From the NCBI RefSeq assembly GCF_001642475.1, contig NW_019173958.1:124001-188000 (forward strand): 64,000 nucleotides of DNA, read 5' to 3'. Shown here in pieces: positions 43,024-53,281 of this stretch. Numbering within the stretch: position 1 is the stretch's first letter; every line of letters begins with the position of its first letter. Origin of the DNA: Fonsecaea monophora. Taxonomy: Eukaryota; Ascomycota; Eurotiomycetes; Chaetothyriales; Herpotrichiellaceae. The translations under genes and the position numbers were made by a program. Below the pieces are notes generated by a model, which was given only the letters and a program-made list of their open reading frames with translations, was not told where the DNA came from and searched no databases.

Positions 43024-43665
43024 TGTGAGGCAAAAGCAAAAAGGAAAAGGAACTGCCCTTGCAACTGACAATTGCAAGAGAAGCAGAAACCAAACGAAGG
43101 GAAGTGATGAATAGATATGGAAGGGGACAACAAAAGGGGATGGATCCTTTGGGGGGGGTGTGGGCGTCAAGGAGTCGGTAATATATTAGGGCCAGCCATA
43201 AGGCAATGCAGGCTTGGGCTGGGCCACCATCATGCAATTATTCAGAAGCACCAACGTGGATGATGTGATAGGCGCATCAGGAGGGCGCAGCTTACGATCA
43301 GGACTGCAGGACTGGACTGGGGGGGCAAGCGTGGGCGCACAAGAAAGTCAGACCTTTTCTCCGTGGCTAACAGGTTTGTGTTTCTCTGCTGCTCCAGGAC
43401 TCAGGAGGCGGGCATTCAGGTGGCCTCAGCCGCCCCATCATCAGCGTTGAAAATTGGACGACAACGATACATTAGCCCACGTTAGGCACGACTAGCGGCT
43501 GTCAATCATAACACGGTCATGCCGAAAAGAGATCAAGGGTGGATCTTTGCTGCTCCAATTTTGGAACACGAGCGGTACAGCCACGGGGGTTCCACTGTGT
43601 TCCCCTGATACTGGTACTGTACAGCCCCTGAGGCCACTTTGCTAAGATTGGCATGTCCGTAGTGG

Positions 43666-43690
43666 CGCTAGGCCGGTATTAGGTCTAGCG
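43666..43690. repeat. Short inverted repeat (9-bp arms, 7-base loop)
   Basis: CGCTAGGCC and GGTCTAGCG form arms matching at 8 of 9 positions around a GGTATTA loop. It lies about 640 bp upstream of the P450 ATG. It could be a dyad factor-binding site or a small element relic; function unknown. Confidence 0.5.
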
Positions 43691-43752
43691 TTTCCGGCTC
43701 TGGCTGGGCATCTCCCCTTTGAGGGCGTGATCACATGACCATTCACTTGACC

Positions 43753-43785
43753 CAATACCATCTCAATACCAAGTCGATACCAGAT
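43753..43785. repeat. Three tandem 11-bp units (CAATACCANNT-like)
   Basis: CAATACCATCT, CAATACCAAGT and CGATACCAGAT follow each other with exact 11-base period. They sit in the divergent P450/TFIIIC promoter, and helical-turn spacing suggests a multimerised protein-binding site. Confidence 0.6.
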
Positions 43786-44748
43786 TGATGTTGTTTAATC
43801 TTCCGCCGCTACACAACGCCACCAATAACACAGGTCAATTTTTGAAACATCGTAAAACCTTGGATGCGAACATGCGGTCCAACGATCCCCTCTATCTCGT
43901 GTCTCCAAGGAGGAGCCAGAATGTCATCATCACCAGACAACGGCTTCAAAGCAGGCCACAGTATATGACCACTTCATTCTCTAAACAAAGCCTGGGGAAT
44001 CTTGTACCGACAACAGTATGCTGACAGGAGGAACGATGGATTTAGACTCGCTTACTTACTCTCTCGAGTTTCATTCCAGGAGGATCAAATTGGACAAGTC
44101 TCTCCACCACAACAATTGAGTCCTCCAGCTCCACAAGCACCGGAGCCCCAGACCTTCGCGGTCTCGTTTCTCTGAACTTGCCGAGCTACCACATGTGGTA
44201 GTACCTAGGCGTTATCTAGGCGAGGATCGAGAACCTACTTGTACCATACTTCCTGACTACCCCCTGCCCCCAGAATAATGACTTCTCGGAAATCGGGAAC
44301 CGGGTCGGTTCTTGATAACTCGTAGTAATCCAGGCCAGCCTCGTCTTTTGCCAAGCGAACCACGTGCGAGGCTGAGTTATCTTGGCGCCTGCCCCCCCCC
44401 AGCCAATGTTGGTTTGTACATACCTTCAGCCTTTTAGCGGGTTTGGTCTTTGCATCACTTCTTTGCGAATGTCTTCCACTCCTTGATGACTCTGTCTCTA
44501 GGGATAAAATATGCGTGATCGCTGGATCCGGGCAGTTGAGGCAAGGGATTTCAACTTCATGCGAGTCGCCTGCAGGTCGGGGGGTTTTTCGCCAAGCGGA
44601 CACTGACTTCCTGCACTCGTCTCAACACAATCTTTCTGCACCTACAATCCAGCAAGCCAGTCAGCCTGAGCCACTTCCCTTGCTTCTCACTTGCTGCAAG
44701 GCCTTCACCGCTCAGCTCTCTCCAGCCAATCCTATTGTATCATCTGCC

Positions 44749-46506
44749 ATGGAAACTCTCAGAGACGGTCTGGAGTCTGTGACTCTTCCCTACTGGCCAA
44801 CTTGCAGAAACGCGCTGACCTGGTCGTCCGAGGATCTGGCAGTCGCTGCAGGTGAGCTGGTGCATATCCTAACCCCTCGCGATGCCTCCAAATCTCTGGG
44901 TGACCCCGGGCACAAGCAGTGGCACACGTTCACTCTCCGCGTCAATCAGTTTCAGCAGTCAGAGTGGCCTTCTCAAGAACTGGCCACCATCACCCAGTTT
45001 TCCATAGGGGAGGAGCTGTCCGAGTCTACAGTTGTGTCACTTTCTTGGTCCCCAGCCGGTTTGGGTATCTACCGAAGAAGCGCCCTAGCTATTTTGACCT
45101 CAAATCTCATTCTATCGCTCTGGGAATCTAACGGGAGACTTGGGGTTTGGCAGCGAACGGCAATTGTCAACCAGTATCTTCCCATTCCATCCAGTGGTGA
45201 TGACACCGGCAGTTCCAGACGAAAACGACGAGTTCGTGCCTTCCACTGGCTGCCTGCACTCTCGCTTCCTGCGGGATCCAGGTGGGGCTCTCAGTTCCTA
45301 GCTGTGGCCGATGATGATTTCACAGTCTCGTTCTTTCATCTGTGGAAGACGAATGGTGCTGTATATGGACACTGGTCATACAAAATTCTTGCACGATACA
45401 AATTTCCCGGCTTCCAGCACTTGACTGCAAGTGCAATGAAGAAGCTCGGTTTGCGAACAATTCTAGCCCAAACCTCACCAATCTCAAAGTTTGAGACAAG
45501 TGAATGGAAGATTGGAGGCGAAGCAAGTAAGCATTCCGGCACGGCAGCCCTGGATGTCAAGGTAAGTTTTGGCCAGTGTAGTGAGGCGAAATATCTGTCG
45601 CTACAAGTCAAGTGGATGGGTGCAGGTAATGGGAAAACCGAACCCACGATGGTGCTTACAGTTATGCCCGCGAAGTCGGCGTCCGGCATTTTGTCCTCAG
45701 AGACACCCACACAGGGCCAATTTGAATCTGCGATACAGAAATCTCGTTCCGATTTCGATCGCAAATTCGGCCTTGATGGAAGGATCCGAGTTAATTGCTG
45801 GGGCACCGTTTTTTCTCCAGACCGCACGATTGCAGCGGCATGCATCTCCCTACATCCTTCAGACATGATCGAGTACGGCGCCCCCTCAAGTCAACGCACG
45901 ACAGTTGTGTTCACGCTCGTACAGAAGCCAACGGTCTCCGATCACCTTCCCGAGAATCCATCCGAGGCGCAAAAACGCATTCTTGAGCATATAATGGAGT
46001 CATCCCTAGATTTGGTGAAAACGGACCTGGATAAACACATTGTGCGGACCGCTGCTGCCTTGATTAAACTGCATTTTAAAGATTCCTCGTCTCTCACGCG
46101 CTGGGCAGATGATTTGCTCAAACTACTTCCCCCAGGAGCCTTTCCTCAAGATCCCAATGGCCCTGATCAGCGACAGCTTTATAATGACGCTGGCGACACC
46201 GCAGGCGCTGGATCGAGAGGTGAAGAAAGCGTTCTAGCCGATGAAGTTTGCGACCTCTGTGGCGAGATCATTCCGTTCTCAGCAGACCCGAGTCGAGCAA
46301 GATGCAATCGAGGCCATCAATTCAGCCGGTGCAGTCTTTCCTTCGTTGCTATCCAAGAGCCCGGAATTTCCATGTTTTGTTCTAAATGCGGTAGGCAATT
46401 CCTCGATCCCGGCAAGCTGGAATGCGTCGGTGGTCCGAGCTTGAGTCAAGCGCTGTTTGATTACTTCGATGTCTGCCCGTATTGCCAGGGCAAGTTCCGA
46501 GGCTGA
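44749..46506 (+). CDS. TFIIIC subunit (delta/90-kDa type) with C-terminal zinc-finger domain
   Basis: Single exon, 585 residues from ATG 44749 (METLRDGLESVTLPYWPTCRNALTW). The N-terminal half has the beta-propeller pattern of the TFIIIC delta subunit: LTWSSEDLAVAAGELVHIL, VVSLSWSPAGLG, LAILTSNLILSLWESNGRLG, FHWLPAL and FLAVADDDFTVSFFHL. The C-terminus (about residues 499-585) is the TFIIIC zinc-finger module, with cysteine pairs in CDLCGE, ARCNRGH, CSKCGRQF and CPYCQGKF. TFIIIC binds the internal A and B boxes of tRNA genes and recruits TFIIIB for Pol III transcription; relatives are human GTF3C4 and fission-yeast Sfc9. The frame is open for 102 codons upstream, but that part looks like leader, so the conserved Met was chosen. 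Confidence 0.9.
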   Translation: METLRDGLESVTLPYWPTCRNALTWSSEDLAVAAGELVHILTPRDASKSLGDPGHKQWHTFTLRVNQFQQSEWPSQELATITQFSIGEELSESTVVSLSWSPAGLGIYRRSALAILTSNLILSLWESNGRLGVWQRTAIVNQYLPIPSSGDDTGSSRRKRRVRAFHWLPALSLPAGSRWGSQFLAVADDDFTVSFFHLWKTNGAVYGHWSYKILARYKFPGFQHLTASAMKKLGLRTILAQTSPISKFETSEWKIGGEASKHSGTAALDVKVSFGQCSEAKYLSLQVKWMGAGNGKTEPTMVLTVMPAKSASGILSSETPTQGQFESAIQKSRSDFDRKFGLDGRIRVNCWGTVFSPDRTIAAACISLHPSDMIEYGAPSSQRTTVVFTLVQKPTVSDHLPENPSEAQKRILEHIMESSLDLVKTDLDKHIVRTAAALIKLHFKDSSSLTRWADDLLKLLPPGAFPQDPNGPDQRQLYNDAGDTAGAGSRGEESVLADEVCDLCGEIIPFSADPSRARCNRGHQFSRCSLSFVAIQEPGISMFCSKCGRQFLDPGKLECVGGPSLSQALFDYFDVCPYCQGKFRG

Positions 46507-46740
46507 GGCTGGAATGCGGCTCGATGAAGCCATTCTGTGTCACCATCTGAGATTGGAGCCGCGAACAGGTTTGCGCGTGCACGCCCATCATCGCGTTGCA
46601 GAAAGCGTTTTTTGGACTGTTCTCTTCTTTGTTCTCTCCGAAGAAGTCAAATTATCCAGACTTGACCGGATTCTGCAAAACTTCATCGCCAGTCTTTCTG
46701 GGAACAGAACTTGCCGCAAACGGCAAAATCTTCTTTCAAC

Positions 46741-46980
46741 ATGAACGCTCTCCGCAAACATCTACCCAAGATGGAGGCGCTTAAAACAACCTTCAGCGAT
46801 GAAGCTGAGTTCGAACTCCTTGTTATCTCTCTGGTGGTGGGCATTCTGTACCCATGGTCTTTAATCCCTCAAGCCCGATACGAGTCTTTGCCCGGCAACA
46901 AGTCGTTAGCCATCGAGCGACTCCCAAACCTTACAAAGAGGGACCAAAAGCCAGTGTCGCCAAAAGGATCAACGAAATGA
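46741..46980 (+). CDS. Upstream open reading frame (79 aa) overlapping the next gene
   Basis: An ATG-initiated frame at 46741 runs to TGA 46978-46980, overlapping the two-TM serine-rich gene by 127 bases in another frame. Its TGA shares bases with an in-frame ATG (46977) of the downstream gene, forming an ATGA junction. The peptide has one hydrophobic stretch (LLVISLVVGILYPW) and no known domain. It may be a regulatory uORF or simply leader sequence; translation is unproven. Confidence 0.35.
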   Translation: MNALRKHLPKMEALKTTFSDEAEFELLVISLVVGILYPWSLIPQARYESLPGNKSLAIERLPNLTKRDQKPVSPKGSTK

Positions 46981-49622
46981 CATCTGGTGACATGCCCAAA
47001 TCCTCATCTCCAGCTTCTGGCTGGCGGGTAGGGGTTTCTCGCTTGATGCGACAGTCCCAAGATCCACCACACCCGCCTCCGCCTCCCACAGAAGTCAGCC
47101 GCTGGTCCAAAACAACCACGGAATCAGAGATATCTGATGCCTTTGAGGAATCGCCGCCCTCATTGCCTGACAAGAGACGGAGTTTTCTCAAGAGGAAGTC
47201 AAAGTTGAAGAGGCAATCAAAGGATACTGCAAACTCGAGTCCAACGGACCCGTTTTACGATCCCGTGACCAGGCAGCTTCAACCGTTTGGGGATGTCCCT
47301 CCCATCATTTCCACCGGTGGCGACGGACAACCGAGAACGATGTCTACCTCGGACTCGGATGCATCGTCTGAGCTCGACCCGACCAGTCCAGTCATCCACA
47401 GAGCAAGCAGCGTCCGTGTGACCAAACCGCATATCGTGCTCCACAACAACAGCTCCGGCGGTTCGGTGCCCAGGCTCTATGCTCCTCATTCGACCCCGAC
47501 ATCGACTCATGATGGGCCGCCCATGGCGAAAACAACCCAGACCTTGGGCGAAGGCCTCAAACATCTCTCCAACTTGACCGATGTCGAGAAGAGCGAGGAA
47601 CCTGTCGTCCCAGGCGGTCCAGGCGATGCTCTCAAGGCGCTCGAAGGTCGAGAAGAGCCGCAACAGAAAGAAGACGACATCACCGCACTCCCTCGGGTGC
47701 CTGCAGAAGTCAGCACCGAGTGCGGCGATACGATGAAGGAGACCATTCTCGAGTGGCCAGATACTCCAAGTCGGATTGAAGCACTCGACACCTTGCCCAC
47801 ACCTTTTGGCGGGTTTGGCTCTGTACGAGTGCCTCGGACATCTAACGCAACCTACTCAACAAGTGGAAGCACGAATACCACCTATGTTTCGCCTCCCTCT
47901 ATCATCACAGACGGTCTCCGCGCGAATCCTCCCTCCGAGAATGACAAGAAACTTTCCCGTGCCATCTCAGCACCGGTGCGCAACCCAGCGCGTCGGGTGA
48001 TGATCCGGCCCACGGATCTGATCATTAGCAAAGGGGTCCACGACCATAAATTGTACCGTGAGAACATTGTCAGCACCCCGTACCCGGCAAGACACAGCAG
48101 CATCGGAGAGATTGACGAGATTACTGCTCCCGGTGCACAGGCAACGGGAAACAGGACGCCCAACACAAAGCGTTCGAGGCCACTCTCTCACCACACAGAA
48201 AAGTCGGCAGAACAAGACGGGGAGGGTGAGGGCGAAGGCGAGACCAAGACCCCGAACCATGACGACGACACTACTGCTCAAGGTATCCAGGACGACGACG
48301 AGAAACGAGACATGGCCCCCGAGATCCCCTTCTCCACAAAGCCCACACTCCTCTCACCAACCCCGGCGCCCCTAACAGCCAAATCCGACCGATTCCCTTC
48401 GCCGTCGGCTCCGGAAATTCTCTTCCTGGACCTTCGCTTGGCCCGTCATCCGTCCGTCGGGGTCACAGTGGAGATCAAGGTGACGGACAAAGCGACCTTT
48501 GATGACGAGCAGCTATTCACGATGGTGCGGCACAGCTACGTGACGAAGCTGATGGGCCGTGGGAGGTGGTGGTTCTGCGCCCGGACCTTGGAGGCTGCCA
48601 GCATGAGGGTTGCTCAGCCTTTTGATCCAAACGCGCCGTTCTGGTATGGCACGCCGCAGCATCTCGGAACCGGCGGCAGCGCTGTAGAATTTGACGGTGC
48701 CGATTTCGTGCGGCATCTCCTCAACCCGCGCGTTGGACGTCGGCGGAAGATGTGGCTGCTCTGGCTCCGCAACCGCCAAAGTGTCGATGCACATGGCAAG
48801 GACAACAGCAAGGACCACAACGGCATCGACAATGCCAATGTTACGAGTCCAGCACATCGCGCCCGCGGCCGTGGCCGTAGATCCCACTTGGCCCAGCATG
48901 ATGGCTACGCGCAGGGATACGGTCATAGCCCACAGCAGGGAGACGGCAGTGCAACGAGTCCGGTCTTTTCGTTTATGCCTTCGCGCAACAACAGCGACGG
49001 CATCAGCAACAACAATGAGACCTCATCCGCAACACAAGCCAACAGTCTCAACAACATGGCCGGTGCAGGTTTGGTGTGGTCAGCTGGAGGACTCGTCGGG
49101 AAACAACCCTCGGTGTCTCTCCCACGAATGCCCTTCCAGCCGTCCGCCATGTCATCGTTCCACCGAACGAAATCCCTCGCGGCCCATACTTCGGCAACCA
49201 CCATGCCCCTATCCTCCTCCCCGTCGACCATCTCTTCACCATACACCGCGAATCCTTACGCATCATACCTATTCCACCTTCAGCAACAGCACCAACCACC
49301 ACTGCTACCGGTACAAAACCAAGGTCCCCCCACCATTCACCTCCACCACACCTTCTCGCTCCCATCCATGGCCATCTTCACGTTCGTGCTCCTCATGCTC
49401 TCAGTCCTCACGACCACGTTCTGGATCCTGTTTGGCTATCCCGGCCGCAGCGCGGCCGCAGGGAACGGCACCACGACGGTCGCGGGCAACGAGTACGCGC
49501 TGAGTTGGCGGCGCGACGCCCAGGCCCGCGTCGGGGTCGGGCTGGTTATGGGCGTGGTGGTCCTTTTACTCGGGGCAGGCTGCGAGGTGGCGTGGGTCTG
49601 GACGAGTTGGGTTCTTGTCTAG
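46854..49622 (+). CDS. Uncharacterised Ser/Pro-rich protein with conserved core and two C-terminal transmembrane helices
   Basis: Single exon, 922 residues from ATG 46854 (MVFNPSSPIRVFARQQ); the next in-frame ATG is 46977 (MTSGDMPKSS), which could be the real start. Residues 1 to about 520 are low complexity (Ser, Pro, Thr, acidic and basic patches, including RRSFLKRKSKLKRQSK). A compact conserved-looking core at about 520-645 (LDLRLARHPSVGVTVEIKV, RHSYVTKLMGRGRWWFCART, FVRHLLNPRVGRRRKMWLLW) is not a family I can name. After another disordered stretch, two hydrophobic helices close the protein (MAIFTFVLLMLSVLTTTFWI, and VGVGLVMGVVVLLLGAGC). The layout suggests a tail-anchored hairpin with a large cytosolic part; function unknown. 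Confidence 0.8.
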   Translation: MVFNPSSPIRVFARQQVVSHRATPKPYKEGPKASVAKRINEMTSGDMPKSSSPASGWRVGVSRLMRQSQDPPHPPPPPTEVSRWSKTTTESEISDAFEESPPSLPDKRRSFLKRKSKLKRQSKDTANSSPTDPFYDPVTRQLQPFGDVPPIISTGGDGQPRTMSTSDSDASSELDPTSPVIHRASSVRVTKPHIVLHNNSSGGSVPRLYAPHSTPTSTHDGPPMAKTTQTLGEGLKHLSNLTDVEKSEEPVVPGGPGDALKALEGREEPQQKEDDITALPRVPAEVSTECGDTMKETILEWPDTPSRIEALDTLPTPFGGFGSVRVPRTSNATYSTSGSTNTTYVSPPSIITDGLRANPPSENDKKLSRAISAPVRNPARRVMIRPTDLIISKGVHDHKLYRENIVSTPYPARHSSIGEIDEITAPGAQATGNRTPNTKRSRPLSHHTEKSAEQDGEGEGEGETKTPNHDDDTTAQGIQDDDEKRDMAPEIPFSTKPTLLSPTPAPLTAKSDRFPSPSAPEILFLDLRLARHPSVGVTVEIKVTDKATFDDEQLFTMVRHSYVTKLMGRGRWWFCARTLEAASMRVAQPFDPNAPFWYGTPQHLGTGGSAVEFDGADFVRHLLNPRVGRRRKMWLLWLRNRQSVDAHGKDNSKDHNGIDNANVTSPAHRARGRGRRSHLAQHDGYAQGYGHSPQQGDGSATSPVFSFMPSRNNSDGISNNNETSSATQANSLNNMAGAGLVWSAGGLVGKQPSVSLPRMPFQPSAMSSFHRTKSLAAHTSATTMPLSSSPSTISSPYTANPYASYLFHLQQQHQPPLLPVQNQGPPTIHLHHTFSLPSMAIFTFVLLMLSVLTTTFWILFGYPGRSAAAGNGTTTVAGNEYALSWRRDAQARVGVGLVMGVVVLLLGAGCEVAWVWTSWVLV

Positions 49623-50154
49623 AGGGAGGTAGCTAGCTAGCTAGCCAGATCCAGTGCAAGGGAAGGATGATTTCTAGACAAGAAACGTGTGAGCGAAGAG
49701 CTCGAGATCTCGAGCAAAGGACCCGAGAAGAGAAGGAGAAGCCAGGAGACGCAGGGAGAGAGGGTAGAGCGAATACAGCCAAGAGGGCAGGACAGGCAGG
49801 AGGGGTACTGTTGTCGTTTATTCAAATAACAAGTAAATGTACCCGGCTGATCGGTATATCATGTCCTACTCCTACGTACCTACGAGCAAATATGTAGGTA
49901 TACAGGTACACAGGCACACAGGCACATTCACACATCTGTCCACACCACGAATGTCCTTACTTGGTTGGGTGGCGGTAGCTCAGCTACTGAGCTATGTACT
50001 GTAGGTACCCTTCGTACCTACCTCGTAGCTGCGTATGTACCTACCTCCCTACCTACCTACACCCAACTCCCAACTACTACTGATTCATCTCGTTCGATGA
50101 AATGCTCCTCCACCGACCTCATTTCGCCATAATCTACTCGTTTTTATATTTTTC

Positions 50155-50206
<52 letters not shown>

Positions 50207-50545
50207 CACCAACACACACATGCACCAACACACACATGCACCAACACTGTCTAGCAACCCCGCGCGAAATCATGTTCAGATTCAAATTAAATCCGCTCCA
50301 CACGGTCATCGCTTTCCTCGTCACATCTTGATTCAATTCACGATACTACCTACACAGACACACTTCTCTCGAACAGCTCATACCACTGATCACACATGCT
50401 CCAGTCGTCCGTAATACGTCACATCGCTAATACTAATACGTTTTAGTTGATCATATATCTAGTAATATTTCCATCATACAGTGCTGTCCTGCTTCCCAAA
50501 ACAAAACTTCTACAACGGTGTCCAGCGGAAAAACCGAGTCTGCAC
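49623..50545. other. Intergenic region between convergent genes, microsatellite-rich
   Basis: It holds the two 3' UTRs. It contains a TAGC run just after the stop codon (49630-49645), GTA/CCTA-rich words at 49870-50065, and the CA array with its 16-bp satellites at 50161-50246. No gene is supported. Confidence 0.6.
50161..50246. repeat. (CA)22 microsatellite followed by a 16-bp tandem repeat
   Basis: An uninterrupted CA run from 50161 to 50204 is followed by almost three copies of a 16-base unit, ATGCACCAACACACAC, with the repeated T at 50205, 50221 and 50237. The second array probably arose from the first by mutation and slippage. It lies in the 3' region shared by two convergent genes. Confidence 0.92.
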
Positions 50546-53281
50546 CTATGCTTTGACAGTCATCACTTCGGCCACCCATTCCGTCGTTGTCGCCGTCGCC
50601 GTCGACTTCCTCATTCCTCTGGGCTTGTCCTTTTCCATCTCTGATTGCGCATCCGTTCCCGCTAGCTTCCTGTCAGACTCGATTTTCGGAGTCAGAGAGA
50701 GATCCGGTGTTTCAAAGAATGCCGCTGAAAACTCCGGTTCGAACGTCAGTGCTGCCGTCTTTCCACTGTGTAAGGGCGACGTAGCGGTCGGCAGAGTAGT
50801 TGCAGTGCTAGCTGCTGAAGTAGGTGTTTCGTCCCTAGCGTCAGAGTTGGGACTATCTTCCACCTCTTCGTGTTGTGCGATCTGAGCCTTAGTGAGAGCA
50901 CCAGGTAGACCTGAAGTGACGACAGGAGTAAGATTGACGTTTGAAATCACGGGTGTGGTGGCCCGGATAGGTGTAGAGAACATCTCTGGATTCGAATTCG
51001 TCCTTGATCGTGTGAGAGGGACACTCTCTAATATCTCGCTGGTCAAAAGTCGAGAATCATAAGTAGCCATCATGGGCACTGGTTCAATGAATGCGCGGTC
51101 CGCTGATGAGATCGGCTCAACCACAGGCGTACTCGTCGCAATCACCTGCTCATCTGCTGCTGCAGCGGCAGCAACGATTTGGTTCACGATACCATTTGCC
51201 CCAGACTCCAATGCCTCTCCGAGCAGAGGTTGGCTCTCGTGCGCTTCTCCTTTCGCTTCGGCGTCCTCGTCTTCTTCGGCGATCACGGCTGAATCGTTTC
51301 GTCGTCCATGTAAACTGCCGAACCTAGTAAACCGAGACGGTGTGGAAAGCCTCTTCATTCTTCGTGGACTCGAATTTGGTTGGCCGATCGGCTGCTTGAC
51401 CGGACTTGACGAGGCGATGTTCATATCCATCGAGGACGTGTGCTCGTGCTCGGCGTGGTTCGTCGTAGGCCCCGAATATGGTTCAATTGTCGCCTGGCGC
51501 GTGTCGTTTTCGCCAACTTCCATTGGGATTATGGGTATGAACTTGTGGCGACTTGCGTCAGAAGCTCGTCTCTCAGACGTCCCTGACGTTCGTTCAATCT
51601 CAAAGCTGAAATTTGTTCTTAAGTTTTCGTTTTCCAGCACCGGACTGAGTTCGCTCGCGTATCCCGAAGGCCGCTTCAACTTCCCACAACAGGCGCATCG
51701 AGCGTAAACCGGAGCACTGACAATTTCCTTTTCTTTGCCCTTGAAATCGCTTGGAATAATCAAGGAGAGAGGGCGAGTAGCCGGGTCGGTCGAAGAATCT
51801 TCGGTCTCAATCGTCGCCCCGTCTACTTTGACTTCGTCGATCGCCTCGACCGGTGTCGCAGCCTTCTTCTGAGACTTGTCTGGTTCTTTGCTTTTGCTGA
51901 AAGAAAGAGTCCGCCTCCTCCCCTTTTTCAGTTTACTGGTGGTTTCCGCACAATCATGGTTGCTCTTATCTCTACTGTTAAAGAGGGCCGTATGGATCGT
52001 AAATCGCTTCTGCTTTTCTTTTTCCTTCTTGGGTGATTCAGGAGGCGTAGTCTCCTTTGCTGGTTCGACGGGCGAATCTGTCACAGGTTTGGACTGAGCG
52101 TCATCGATTTGCGGGCTGGATTCGGCTGGGGCGACCTCCTCATCAAGTGGAACCTTGGGCTGATTGTGAGGATCGTCGGCCAAGTCCACGGCCGGGAACT
52201 TGTCCATATCCACAATCATTGACACTGGCGAGTCGGTCACTCTGGGCGGACTCGCTGGTCTTGATGACGGAGCGCTGACGATTGGTACAGAGTTGGAGCG
52301 CACATTATGCAAACTTTGAGCGCGATAAATGCTGACTTCCGGCGACTCATGTCTCCCTCGTTCTGGGGAAGTGCTCACCTGGCTCTGCCGTGGTCTCGAA
52401 AAGTAGGACAGCGGATTGGAAACAATTTTCTGAGATGGGTACTGTAGCATGGTCAAGGAGCCTGTCCGTGTAATTTCTGGACCTCGGTAGGTAGGAAGTC
52501 CCCGGTATGTCGAAGATCCAGAGCTCGACGGGCGGGAAGACCAGCCATTGGCGGACATGAATGCAGCTTGTGCAGATCCTCGAGGTCGAGGGGCGTGGAT
52601 GATGCCGCTCGCATGGCTATGAGCCATATGATGGCCGTGGTGGTGGGCGCCATGAGTGCTGGATTGAGAGGATCTGCGATGAGTATTGGGGGTATGAGGC
52701 GGGGTCGGGATGTTCACGTTGCTATTCTTCGAGATCGAGTTTCGGTGTGTCTGTGCCCCATAGGCAGGAAGCTCATCCGGGGTTGTTGGAGGAGTTGCAT
52801 TGGTTGAACGTCTTGATCGAGATTGAGTTGAGGTCGATTTCGAGCTCGATTGACTACCCGTCTTCGAGGTTAGGGCACCATTATTAAGCGATCGAATTTC
52901 GGCGGGAGTCAGCTTGGTGACGTTGGCACTGTTTCGGGCTGCATGACGCTGTCTTTGTTTCAGTGTCTTTTGCAACCTGGCCATATCAAACTCGTCTGCA
53001 TGAAGAAAAGACACAAGGGTCAGTTAGTGTCGGACAAGGCATGGATAAAGCTGGTAGAGGGAGGGGGATAAACAGCTAAATAATAACGATCAAGAATGGC
53101 AGGCTAGGGTCGGGCAGGGCTGAGAAAAGCCCTATGGGTCTGTGAGGTCAGTCAACGAAAAATGGTTGGTGAAGATGCCTGTGGTAAAGCCAAACAAAAC
53201 GTGATCTCTGCAAGGTAAGCTTCCCGACTGAGACAAAAAAGGCCACCCACCCGAGGGTTGTGCAGTCGCCATCGCCGGCAT
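50546..53281 (-). CDS. Uncharacterised Ser-rich protein with a CxxC motif
   Basis: Two minus-strand exons. The tiny first one, 53281-53251, encodes MPAMATAQPS and joins across a 255-nt intron (GTGGGT donor, ACTAACTGAC branch region, ATGCAG acceptor) to 52995-50546, giving 826 residues. The junction reads QPSDEFDMARLQKTLKQRQR, in frame. The protein is mostly disordered, rich in Ser, Pro, Thr and charged residues, with His runs (HGAHHHGHHMAHSHA), a basic patch (KKGRRRTLSFSKSK) and one conserved-looking zinc-knuckle-like segment ARCACCGKLKRPSGY around residue 450. A short alanine run follows near residue 650. No enzyme domain is visible. The 5' leader contains a long stop-free frame without ATG and is probably non-coding. 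Confidence 0.75.

Larger units (their letters stand above)
43024..44748. promoter_or_regulatory. Divergent promoter region of the second P450 and the TFIIIC gene
   Basis: 1.7 kb without a supported gene. It contains an inverted repeat at 43666-43690 and three tandem 11-bp units at 43753-43785 (both listed separately). The TFIIIC frame is open leftwards to 44443 but lacks an ATG with family-like sequence. A CACGTG lies near 44363. Confidence 0.5.

Noticed and set aside
51072..51707. 211-codon plus-strand open frame within the Ser-rich gene
   Set aside because: Complementary reading of Ser-rich coding sequence (Ser/Ala-rich shadow).
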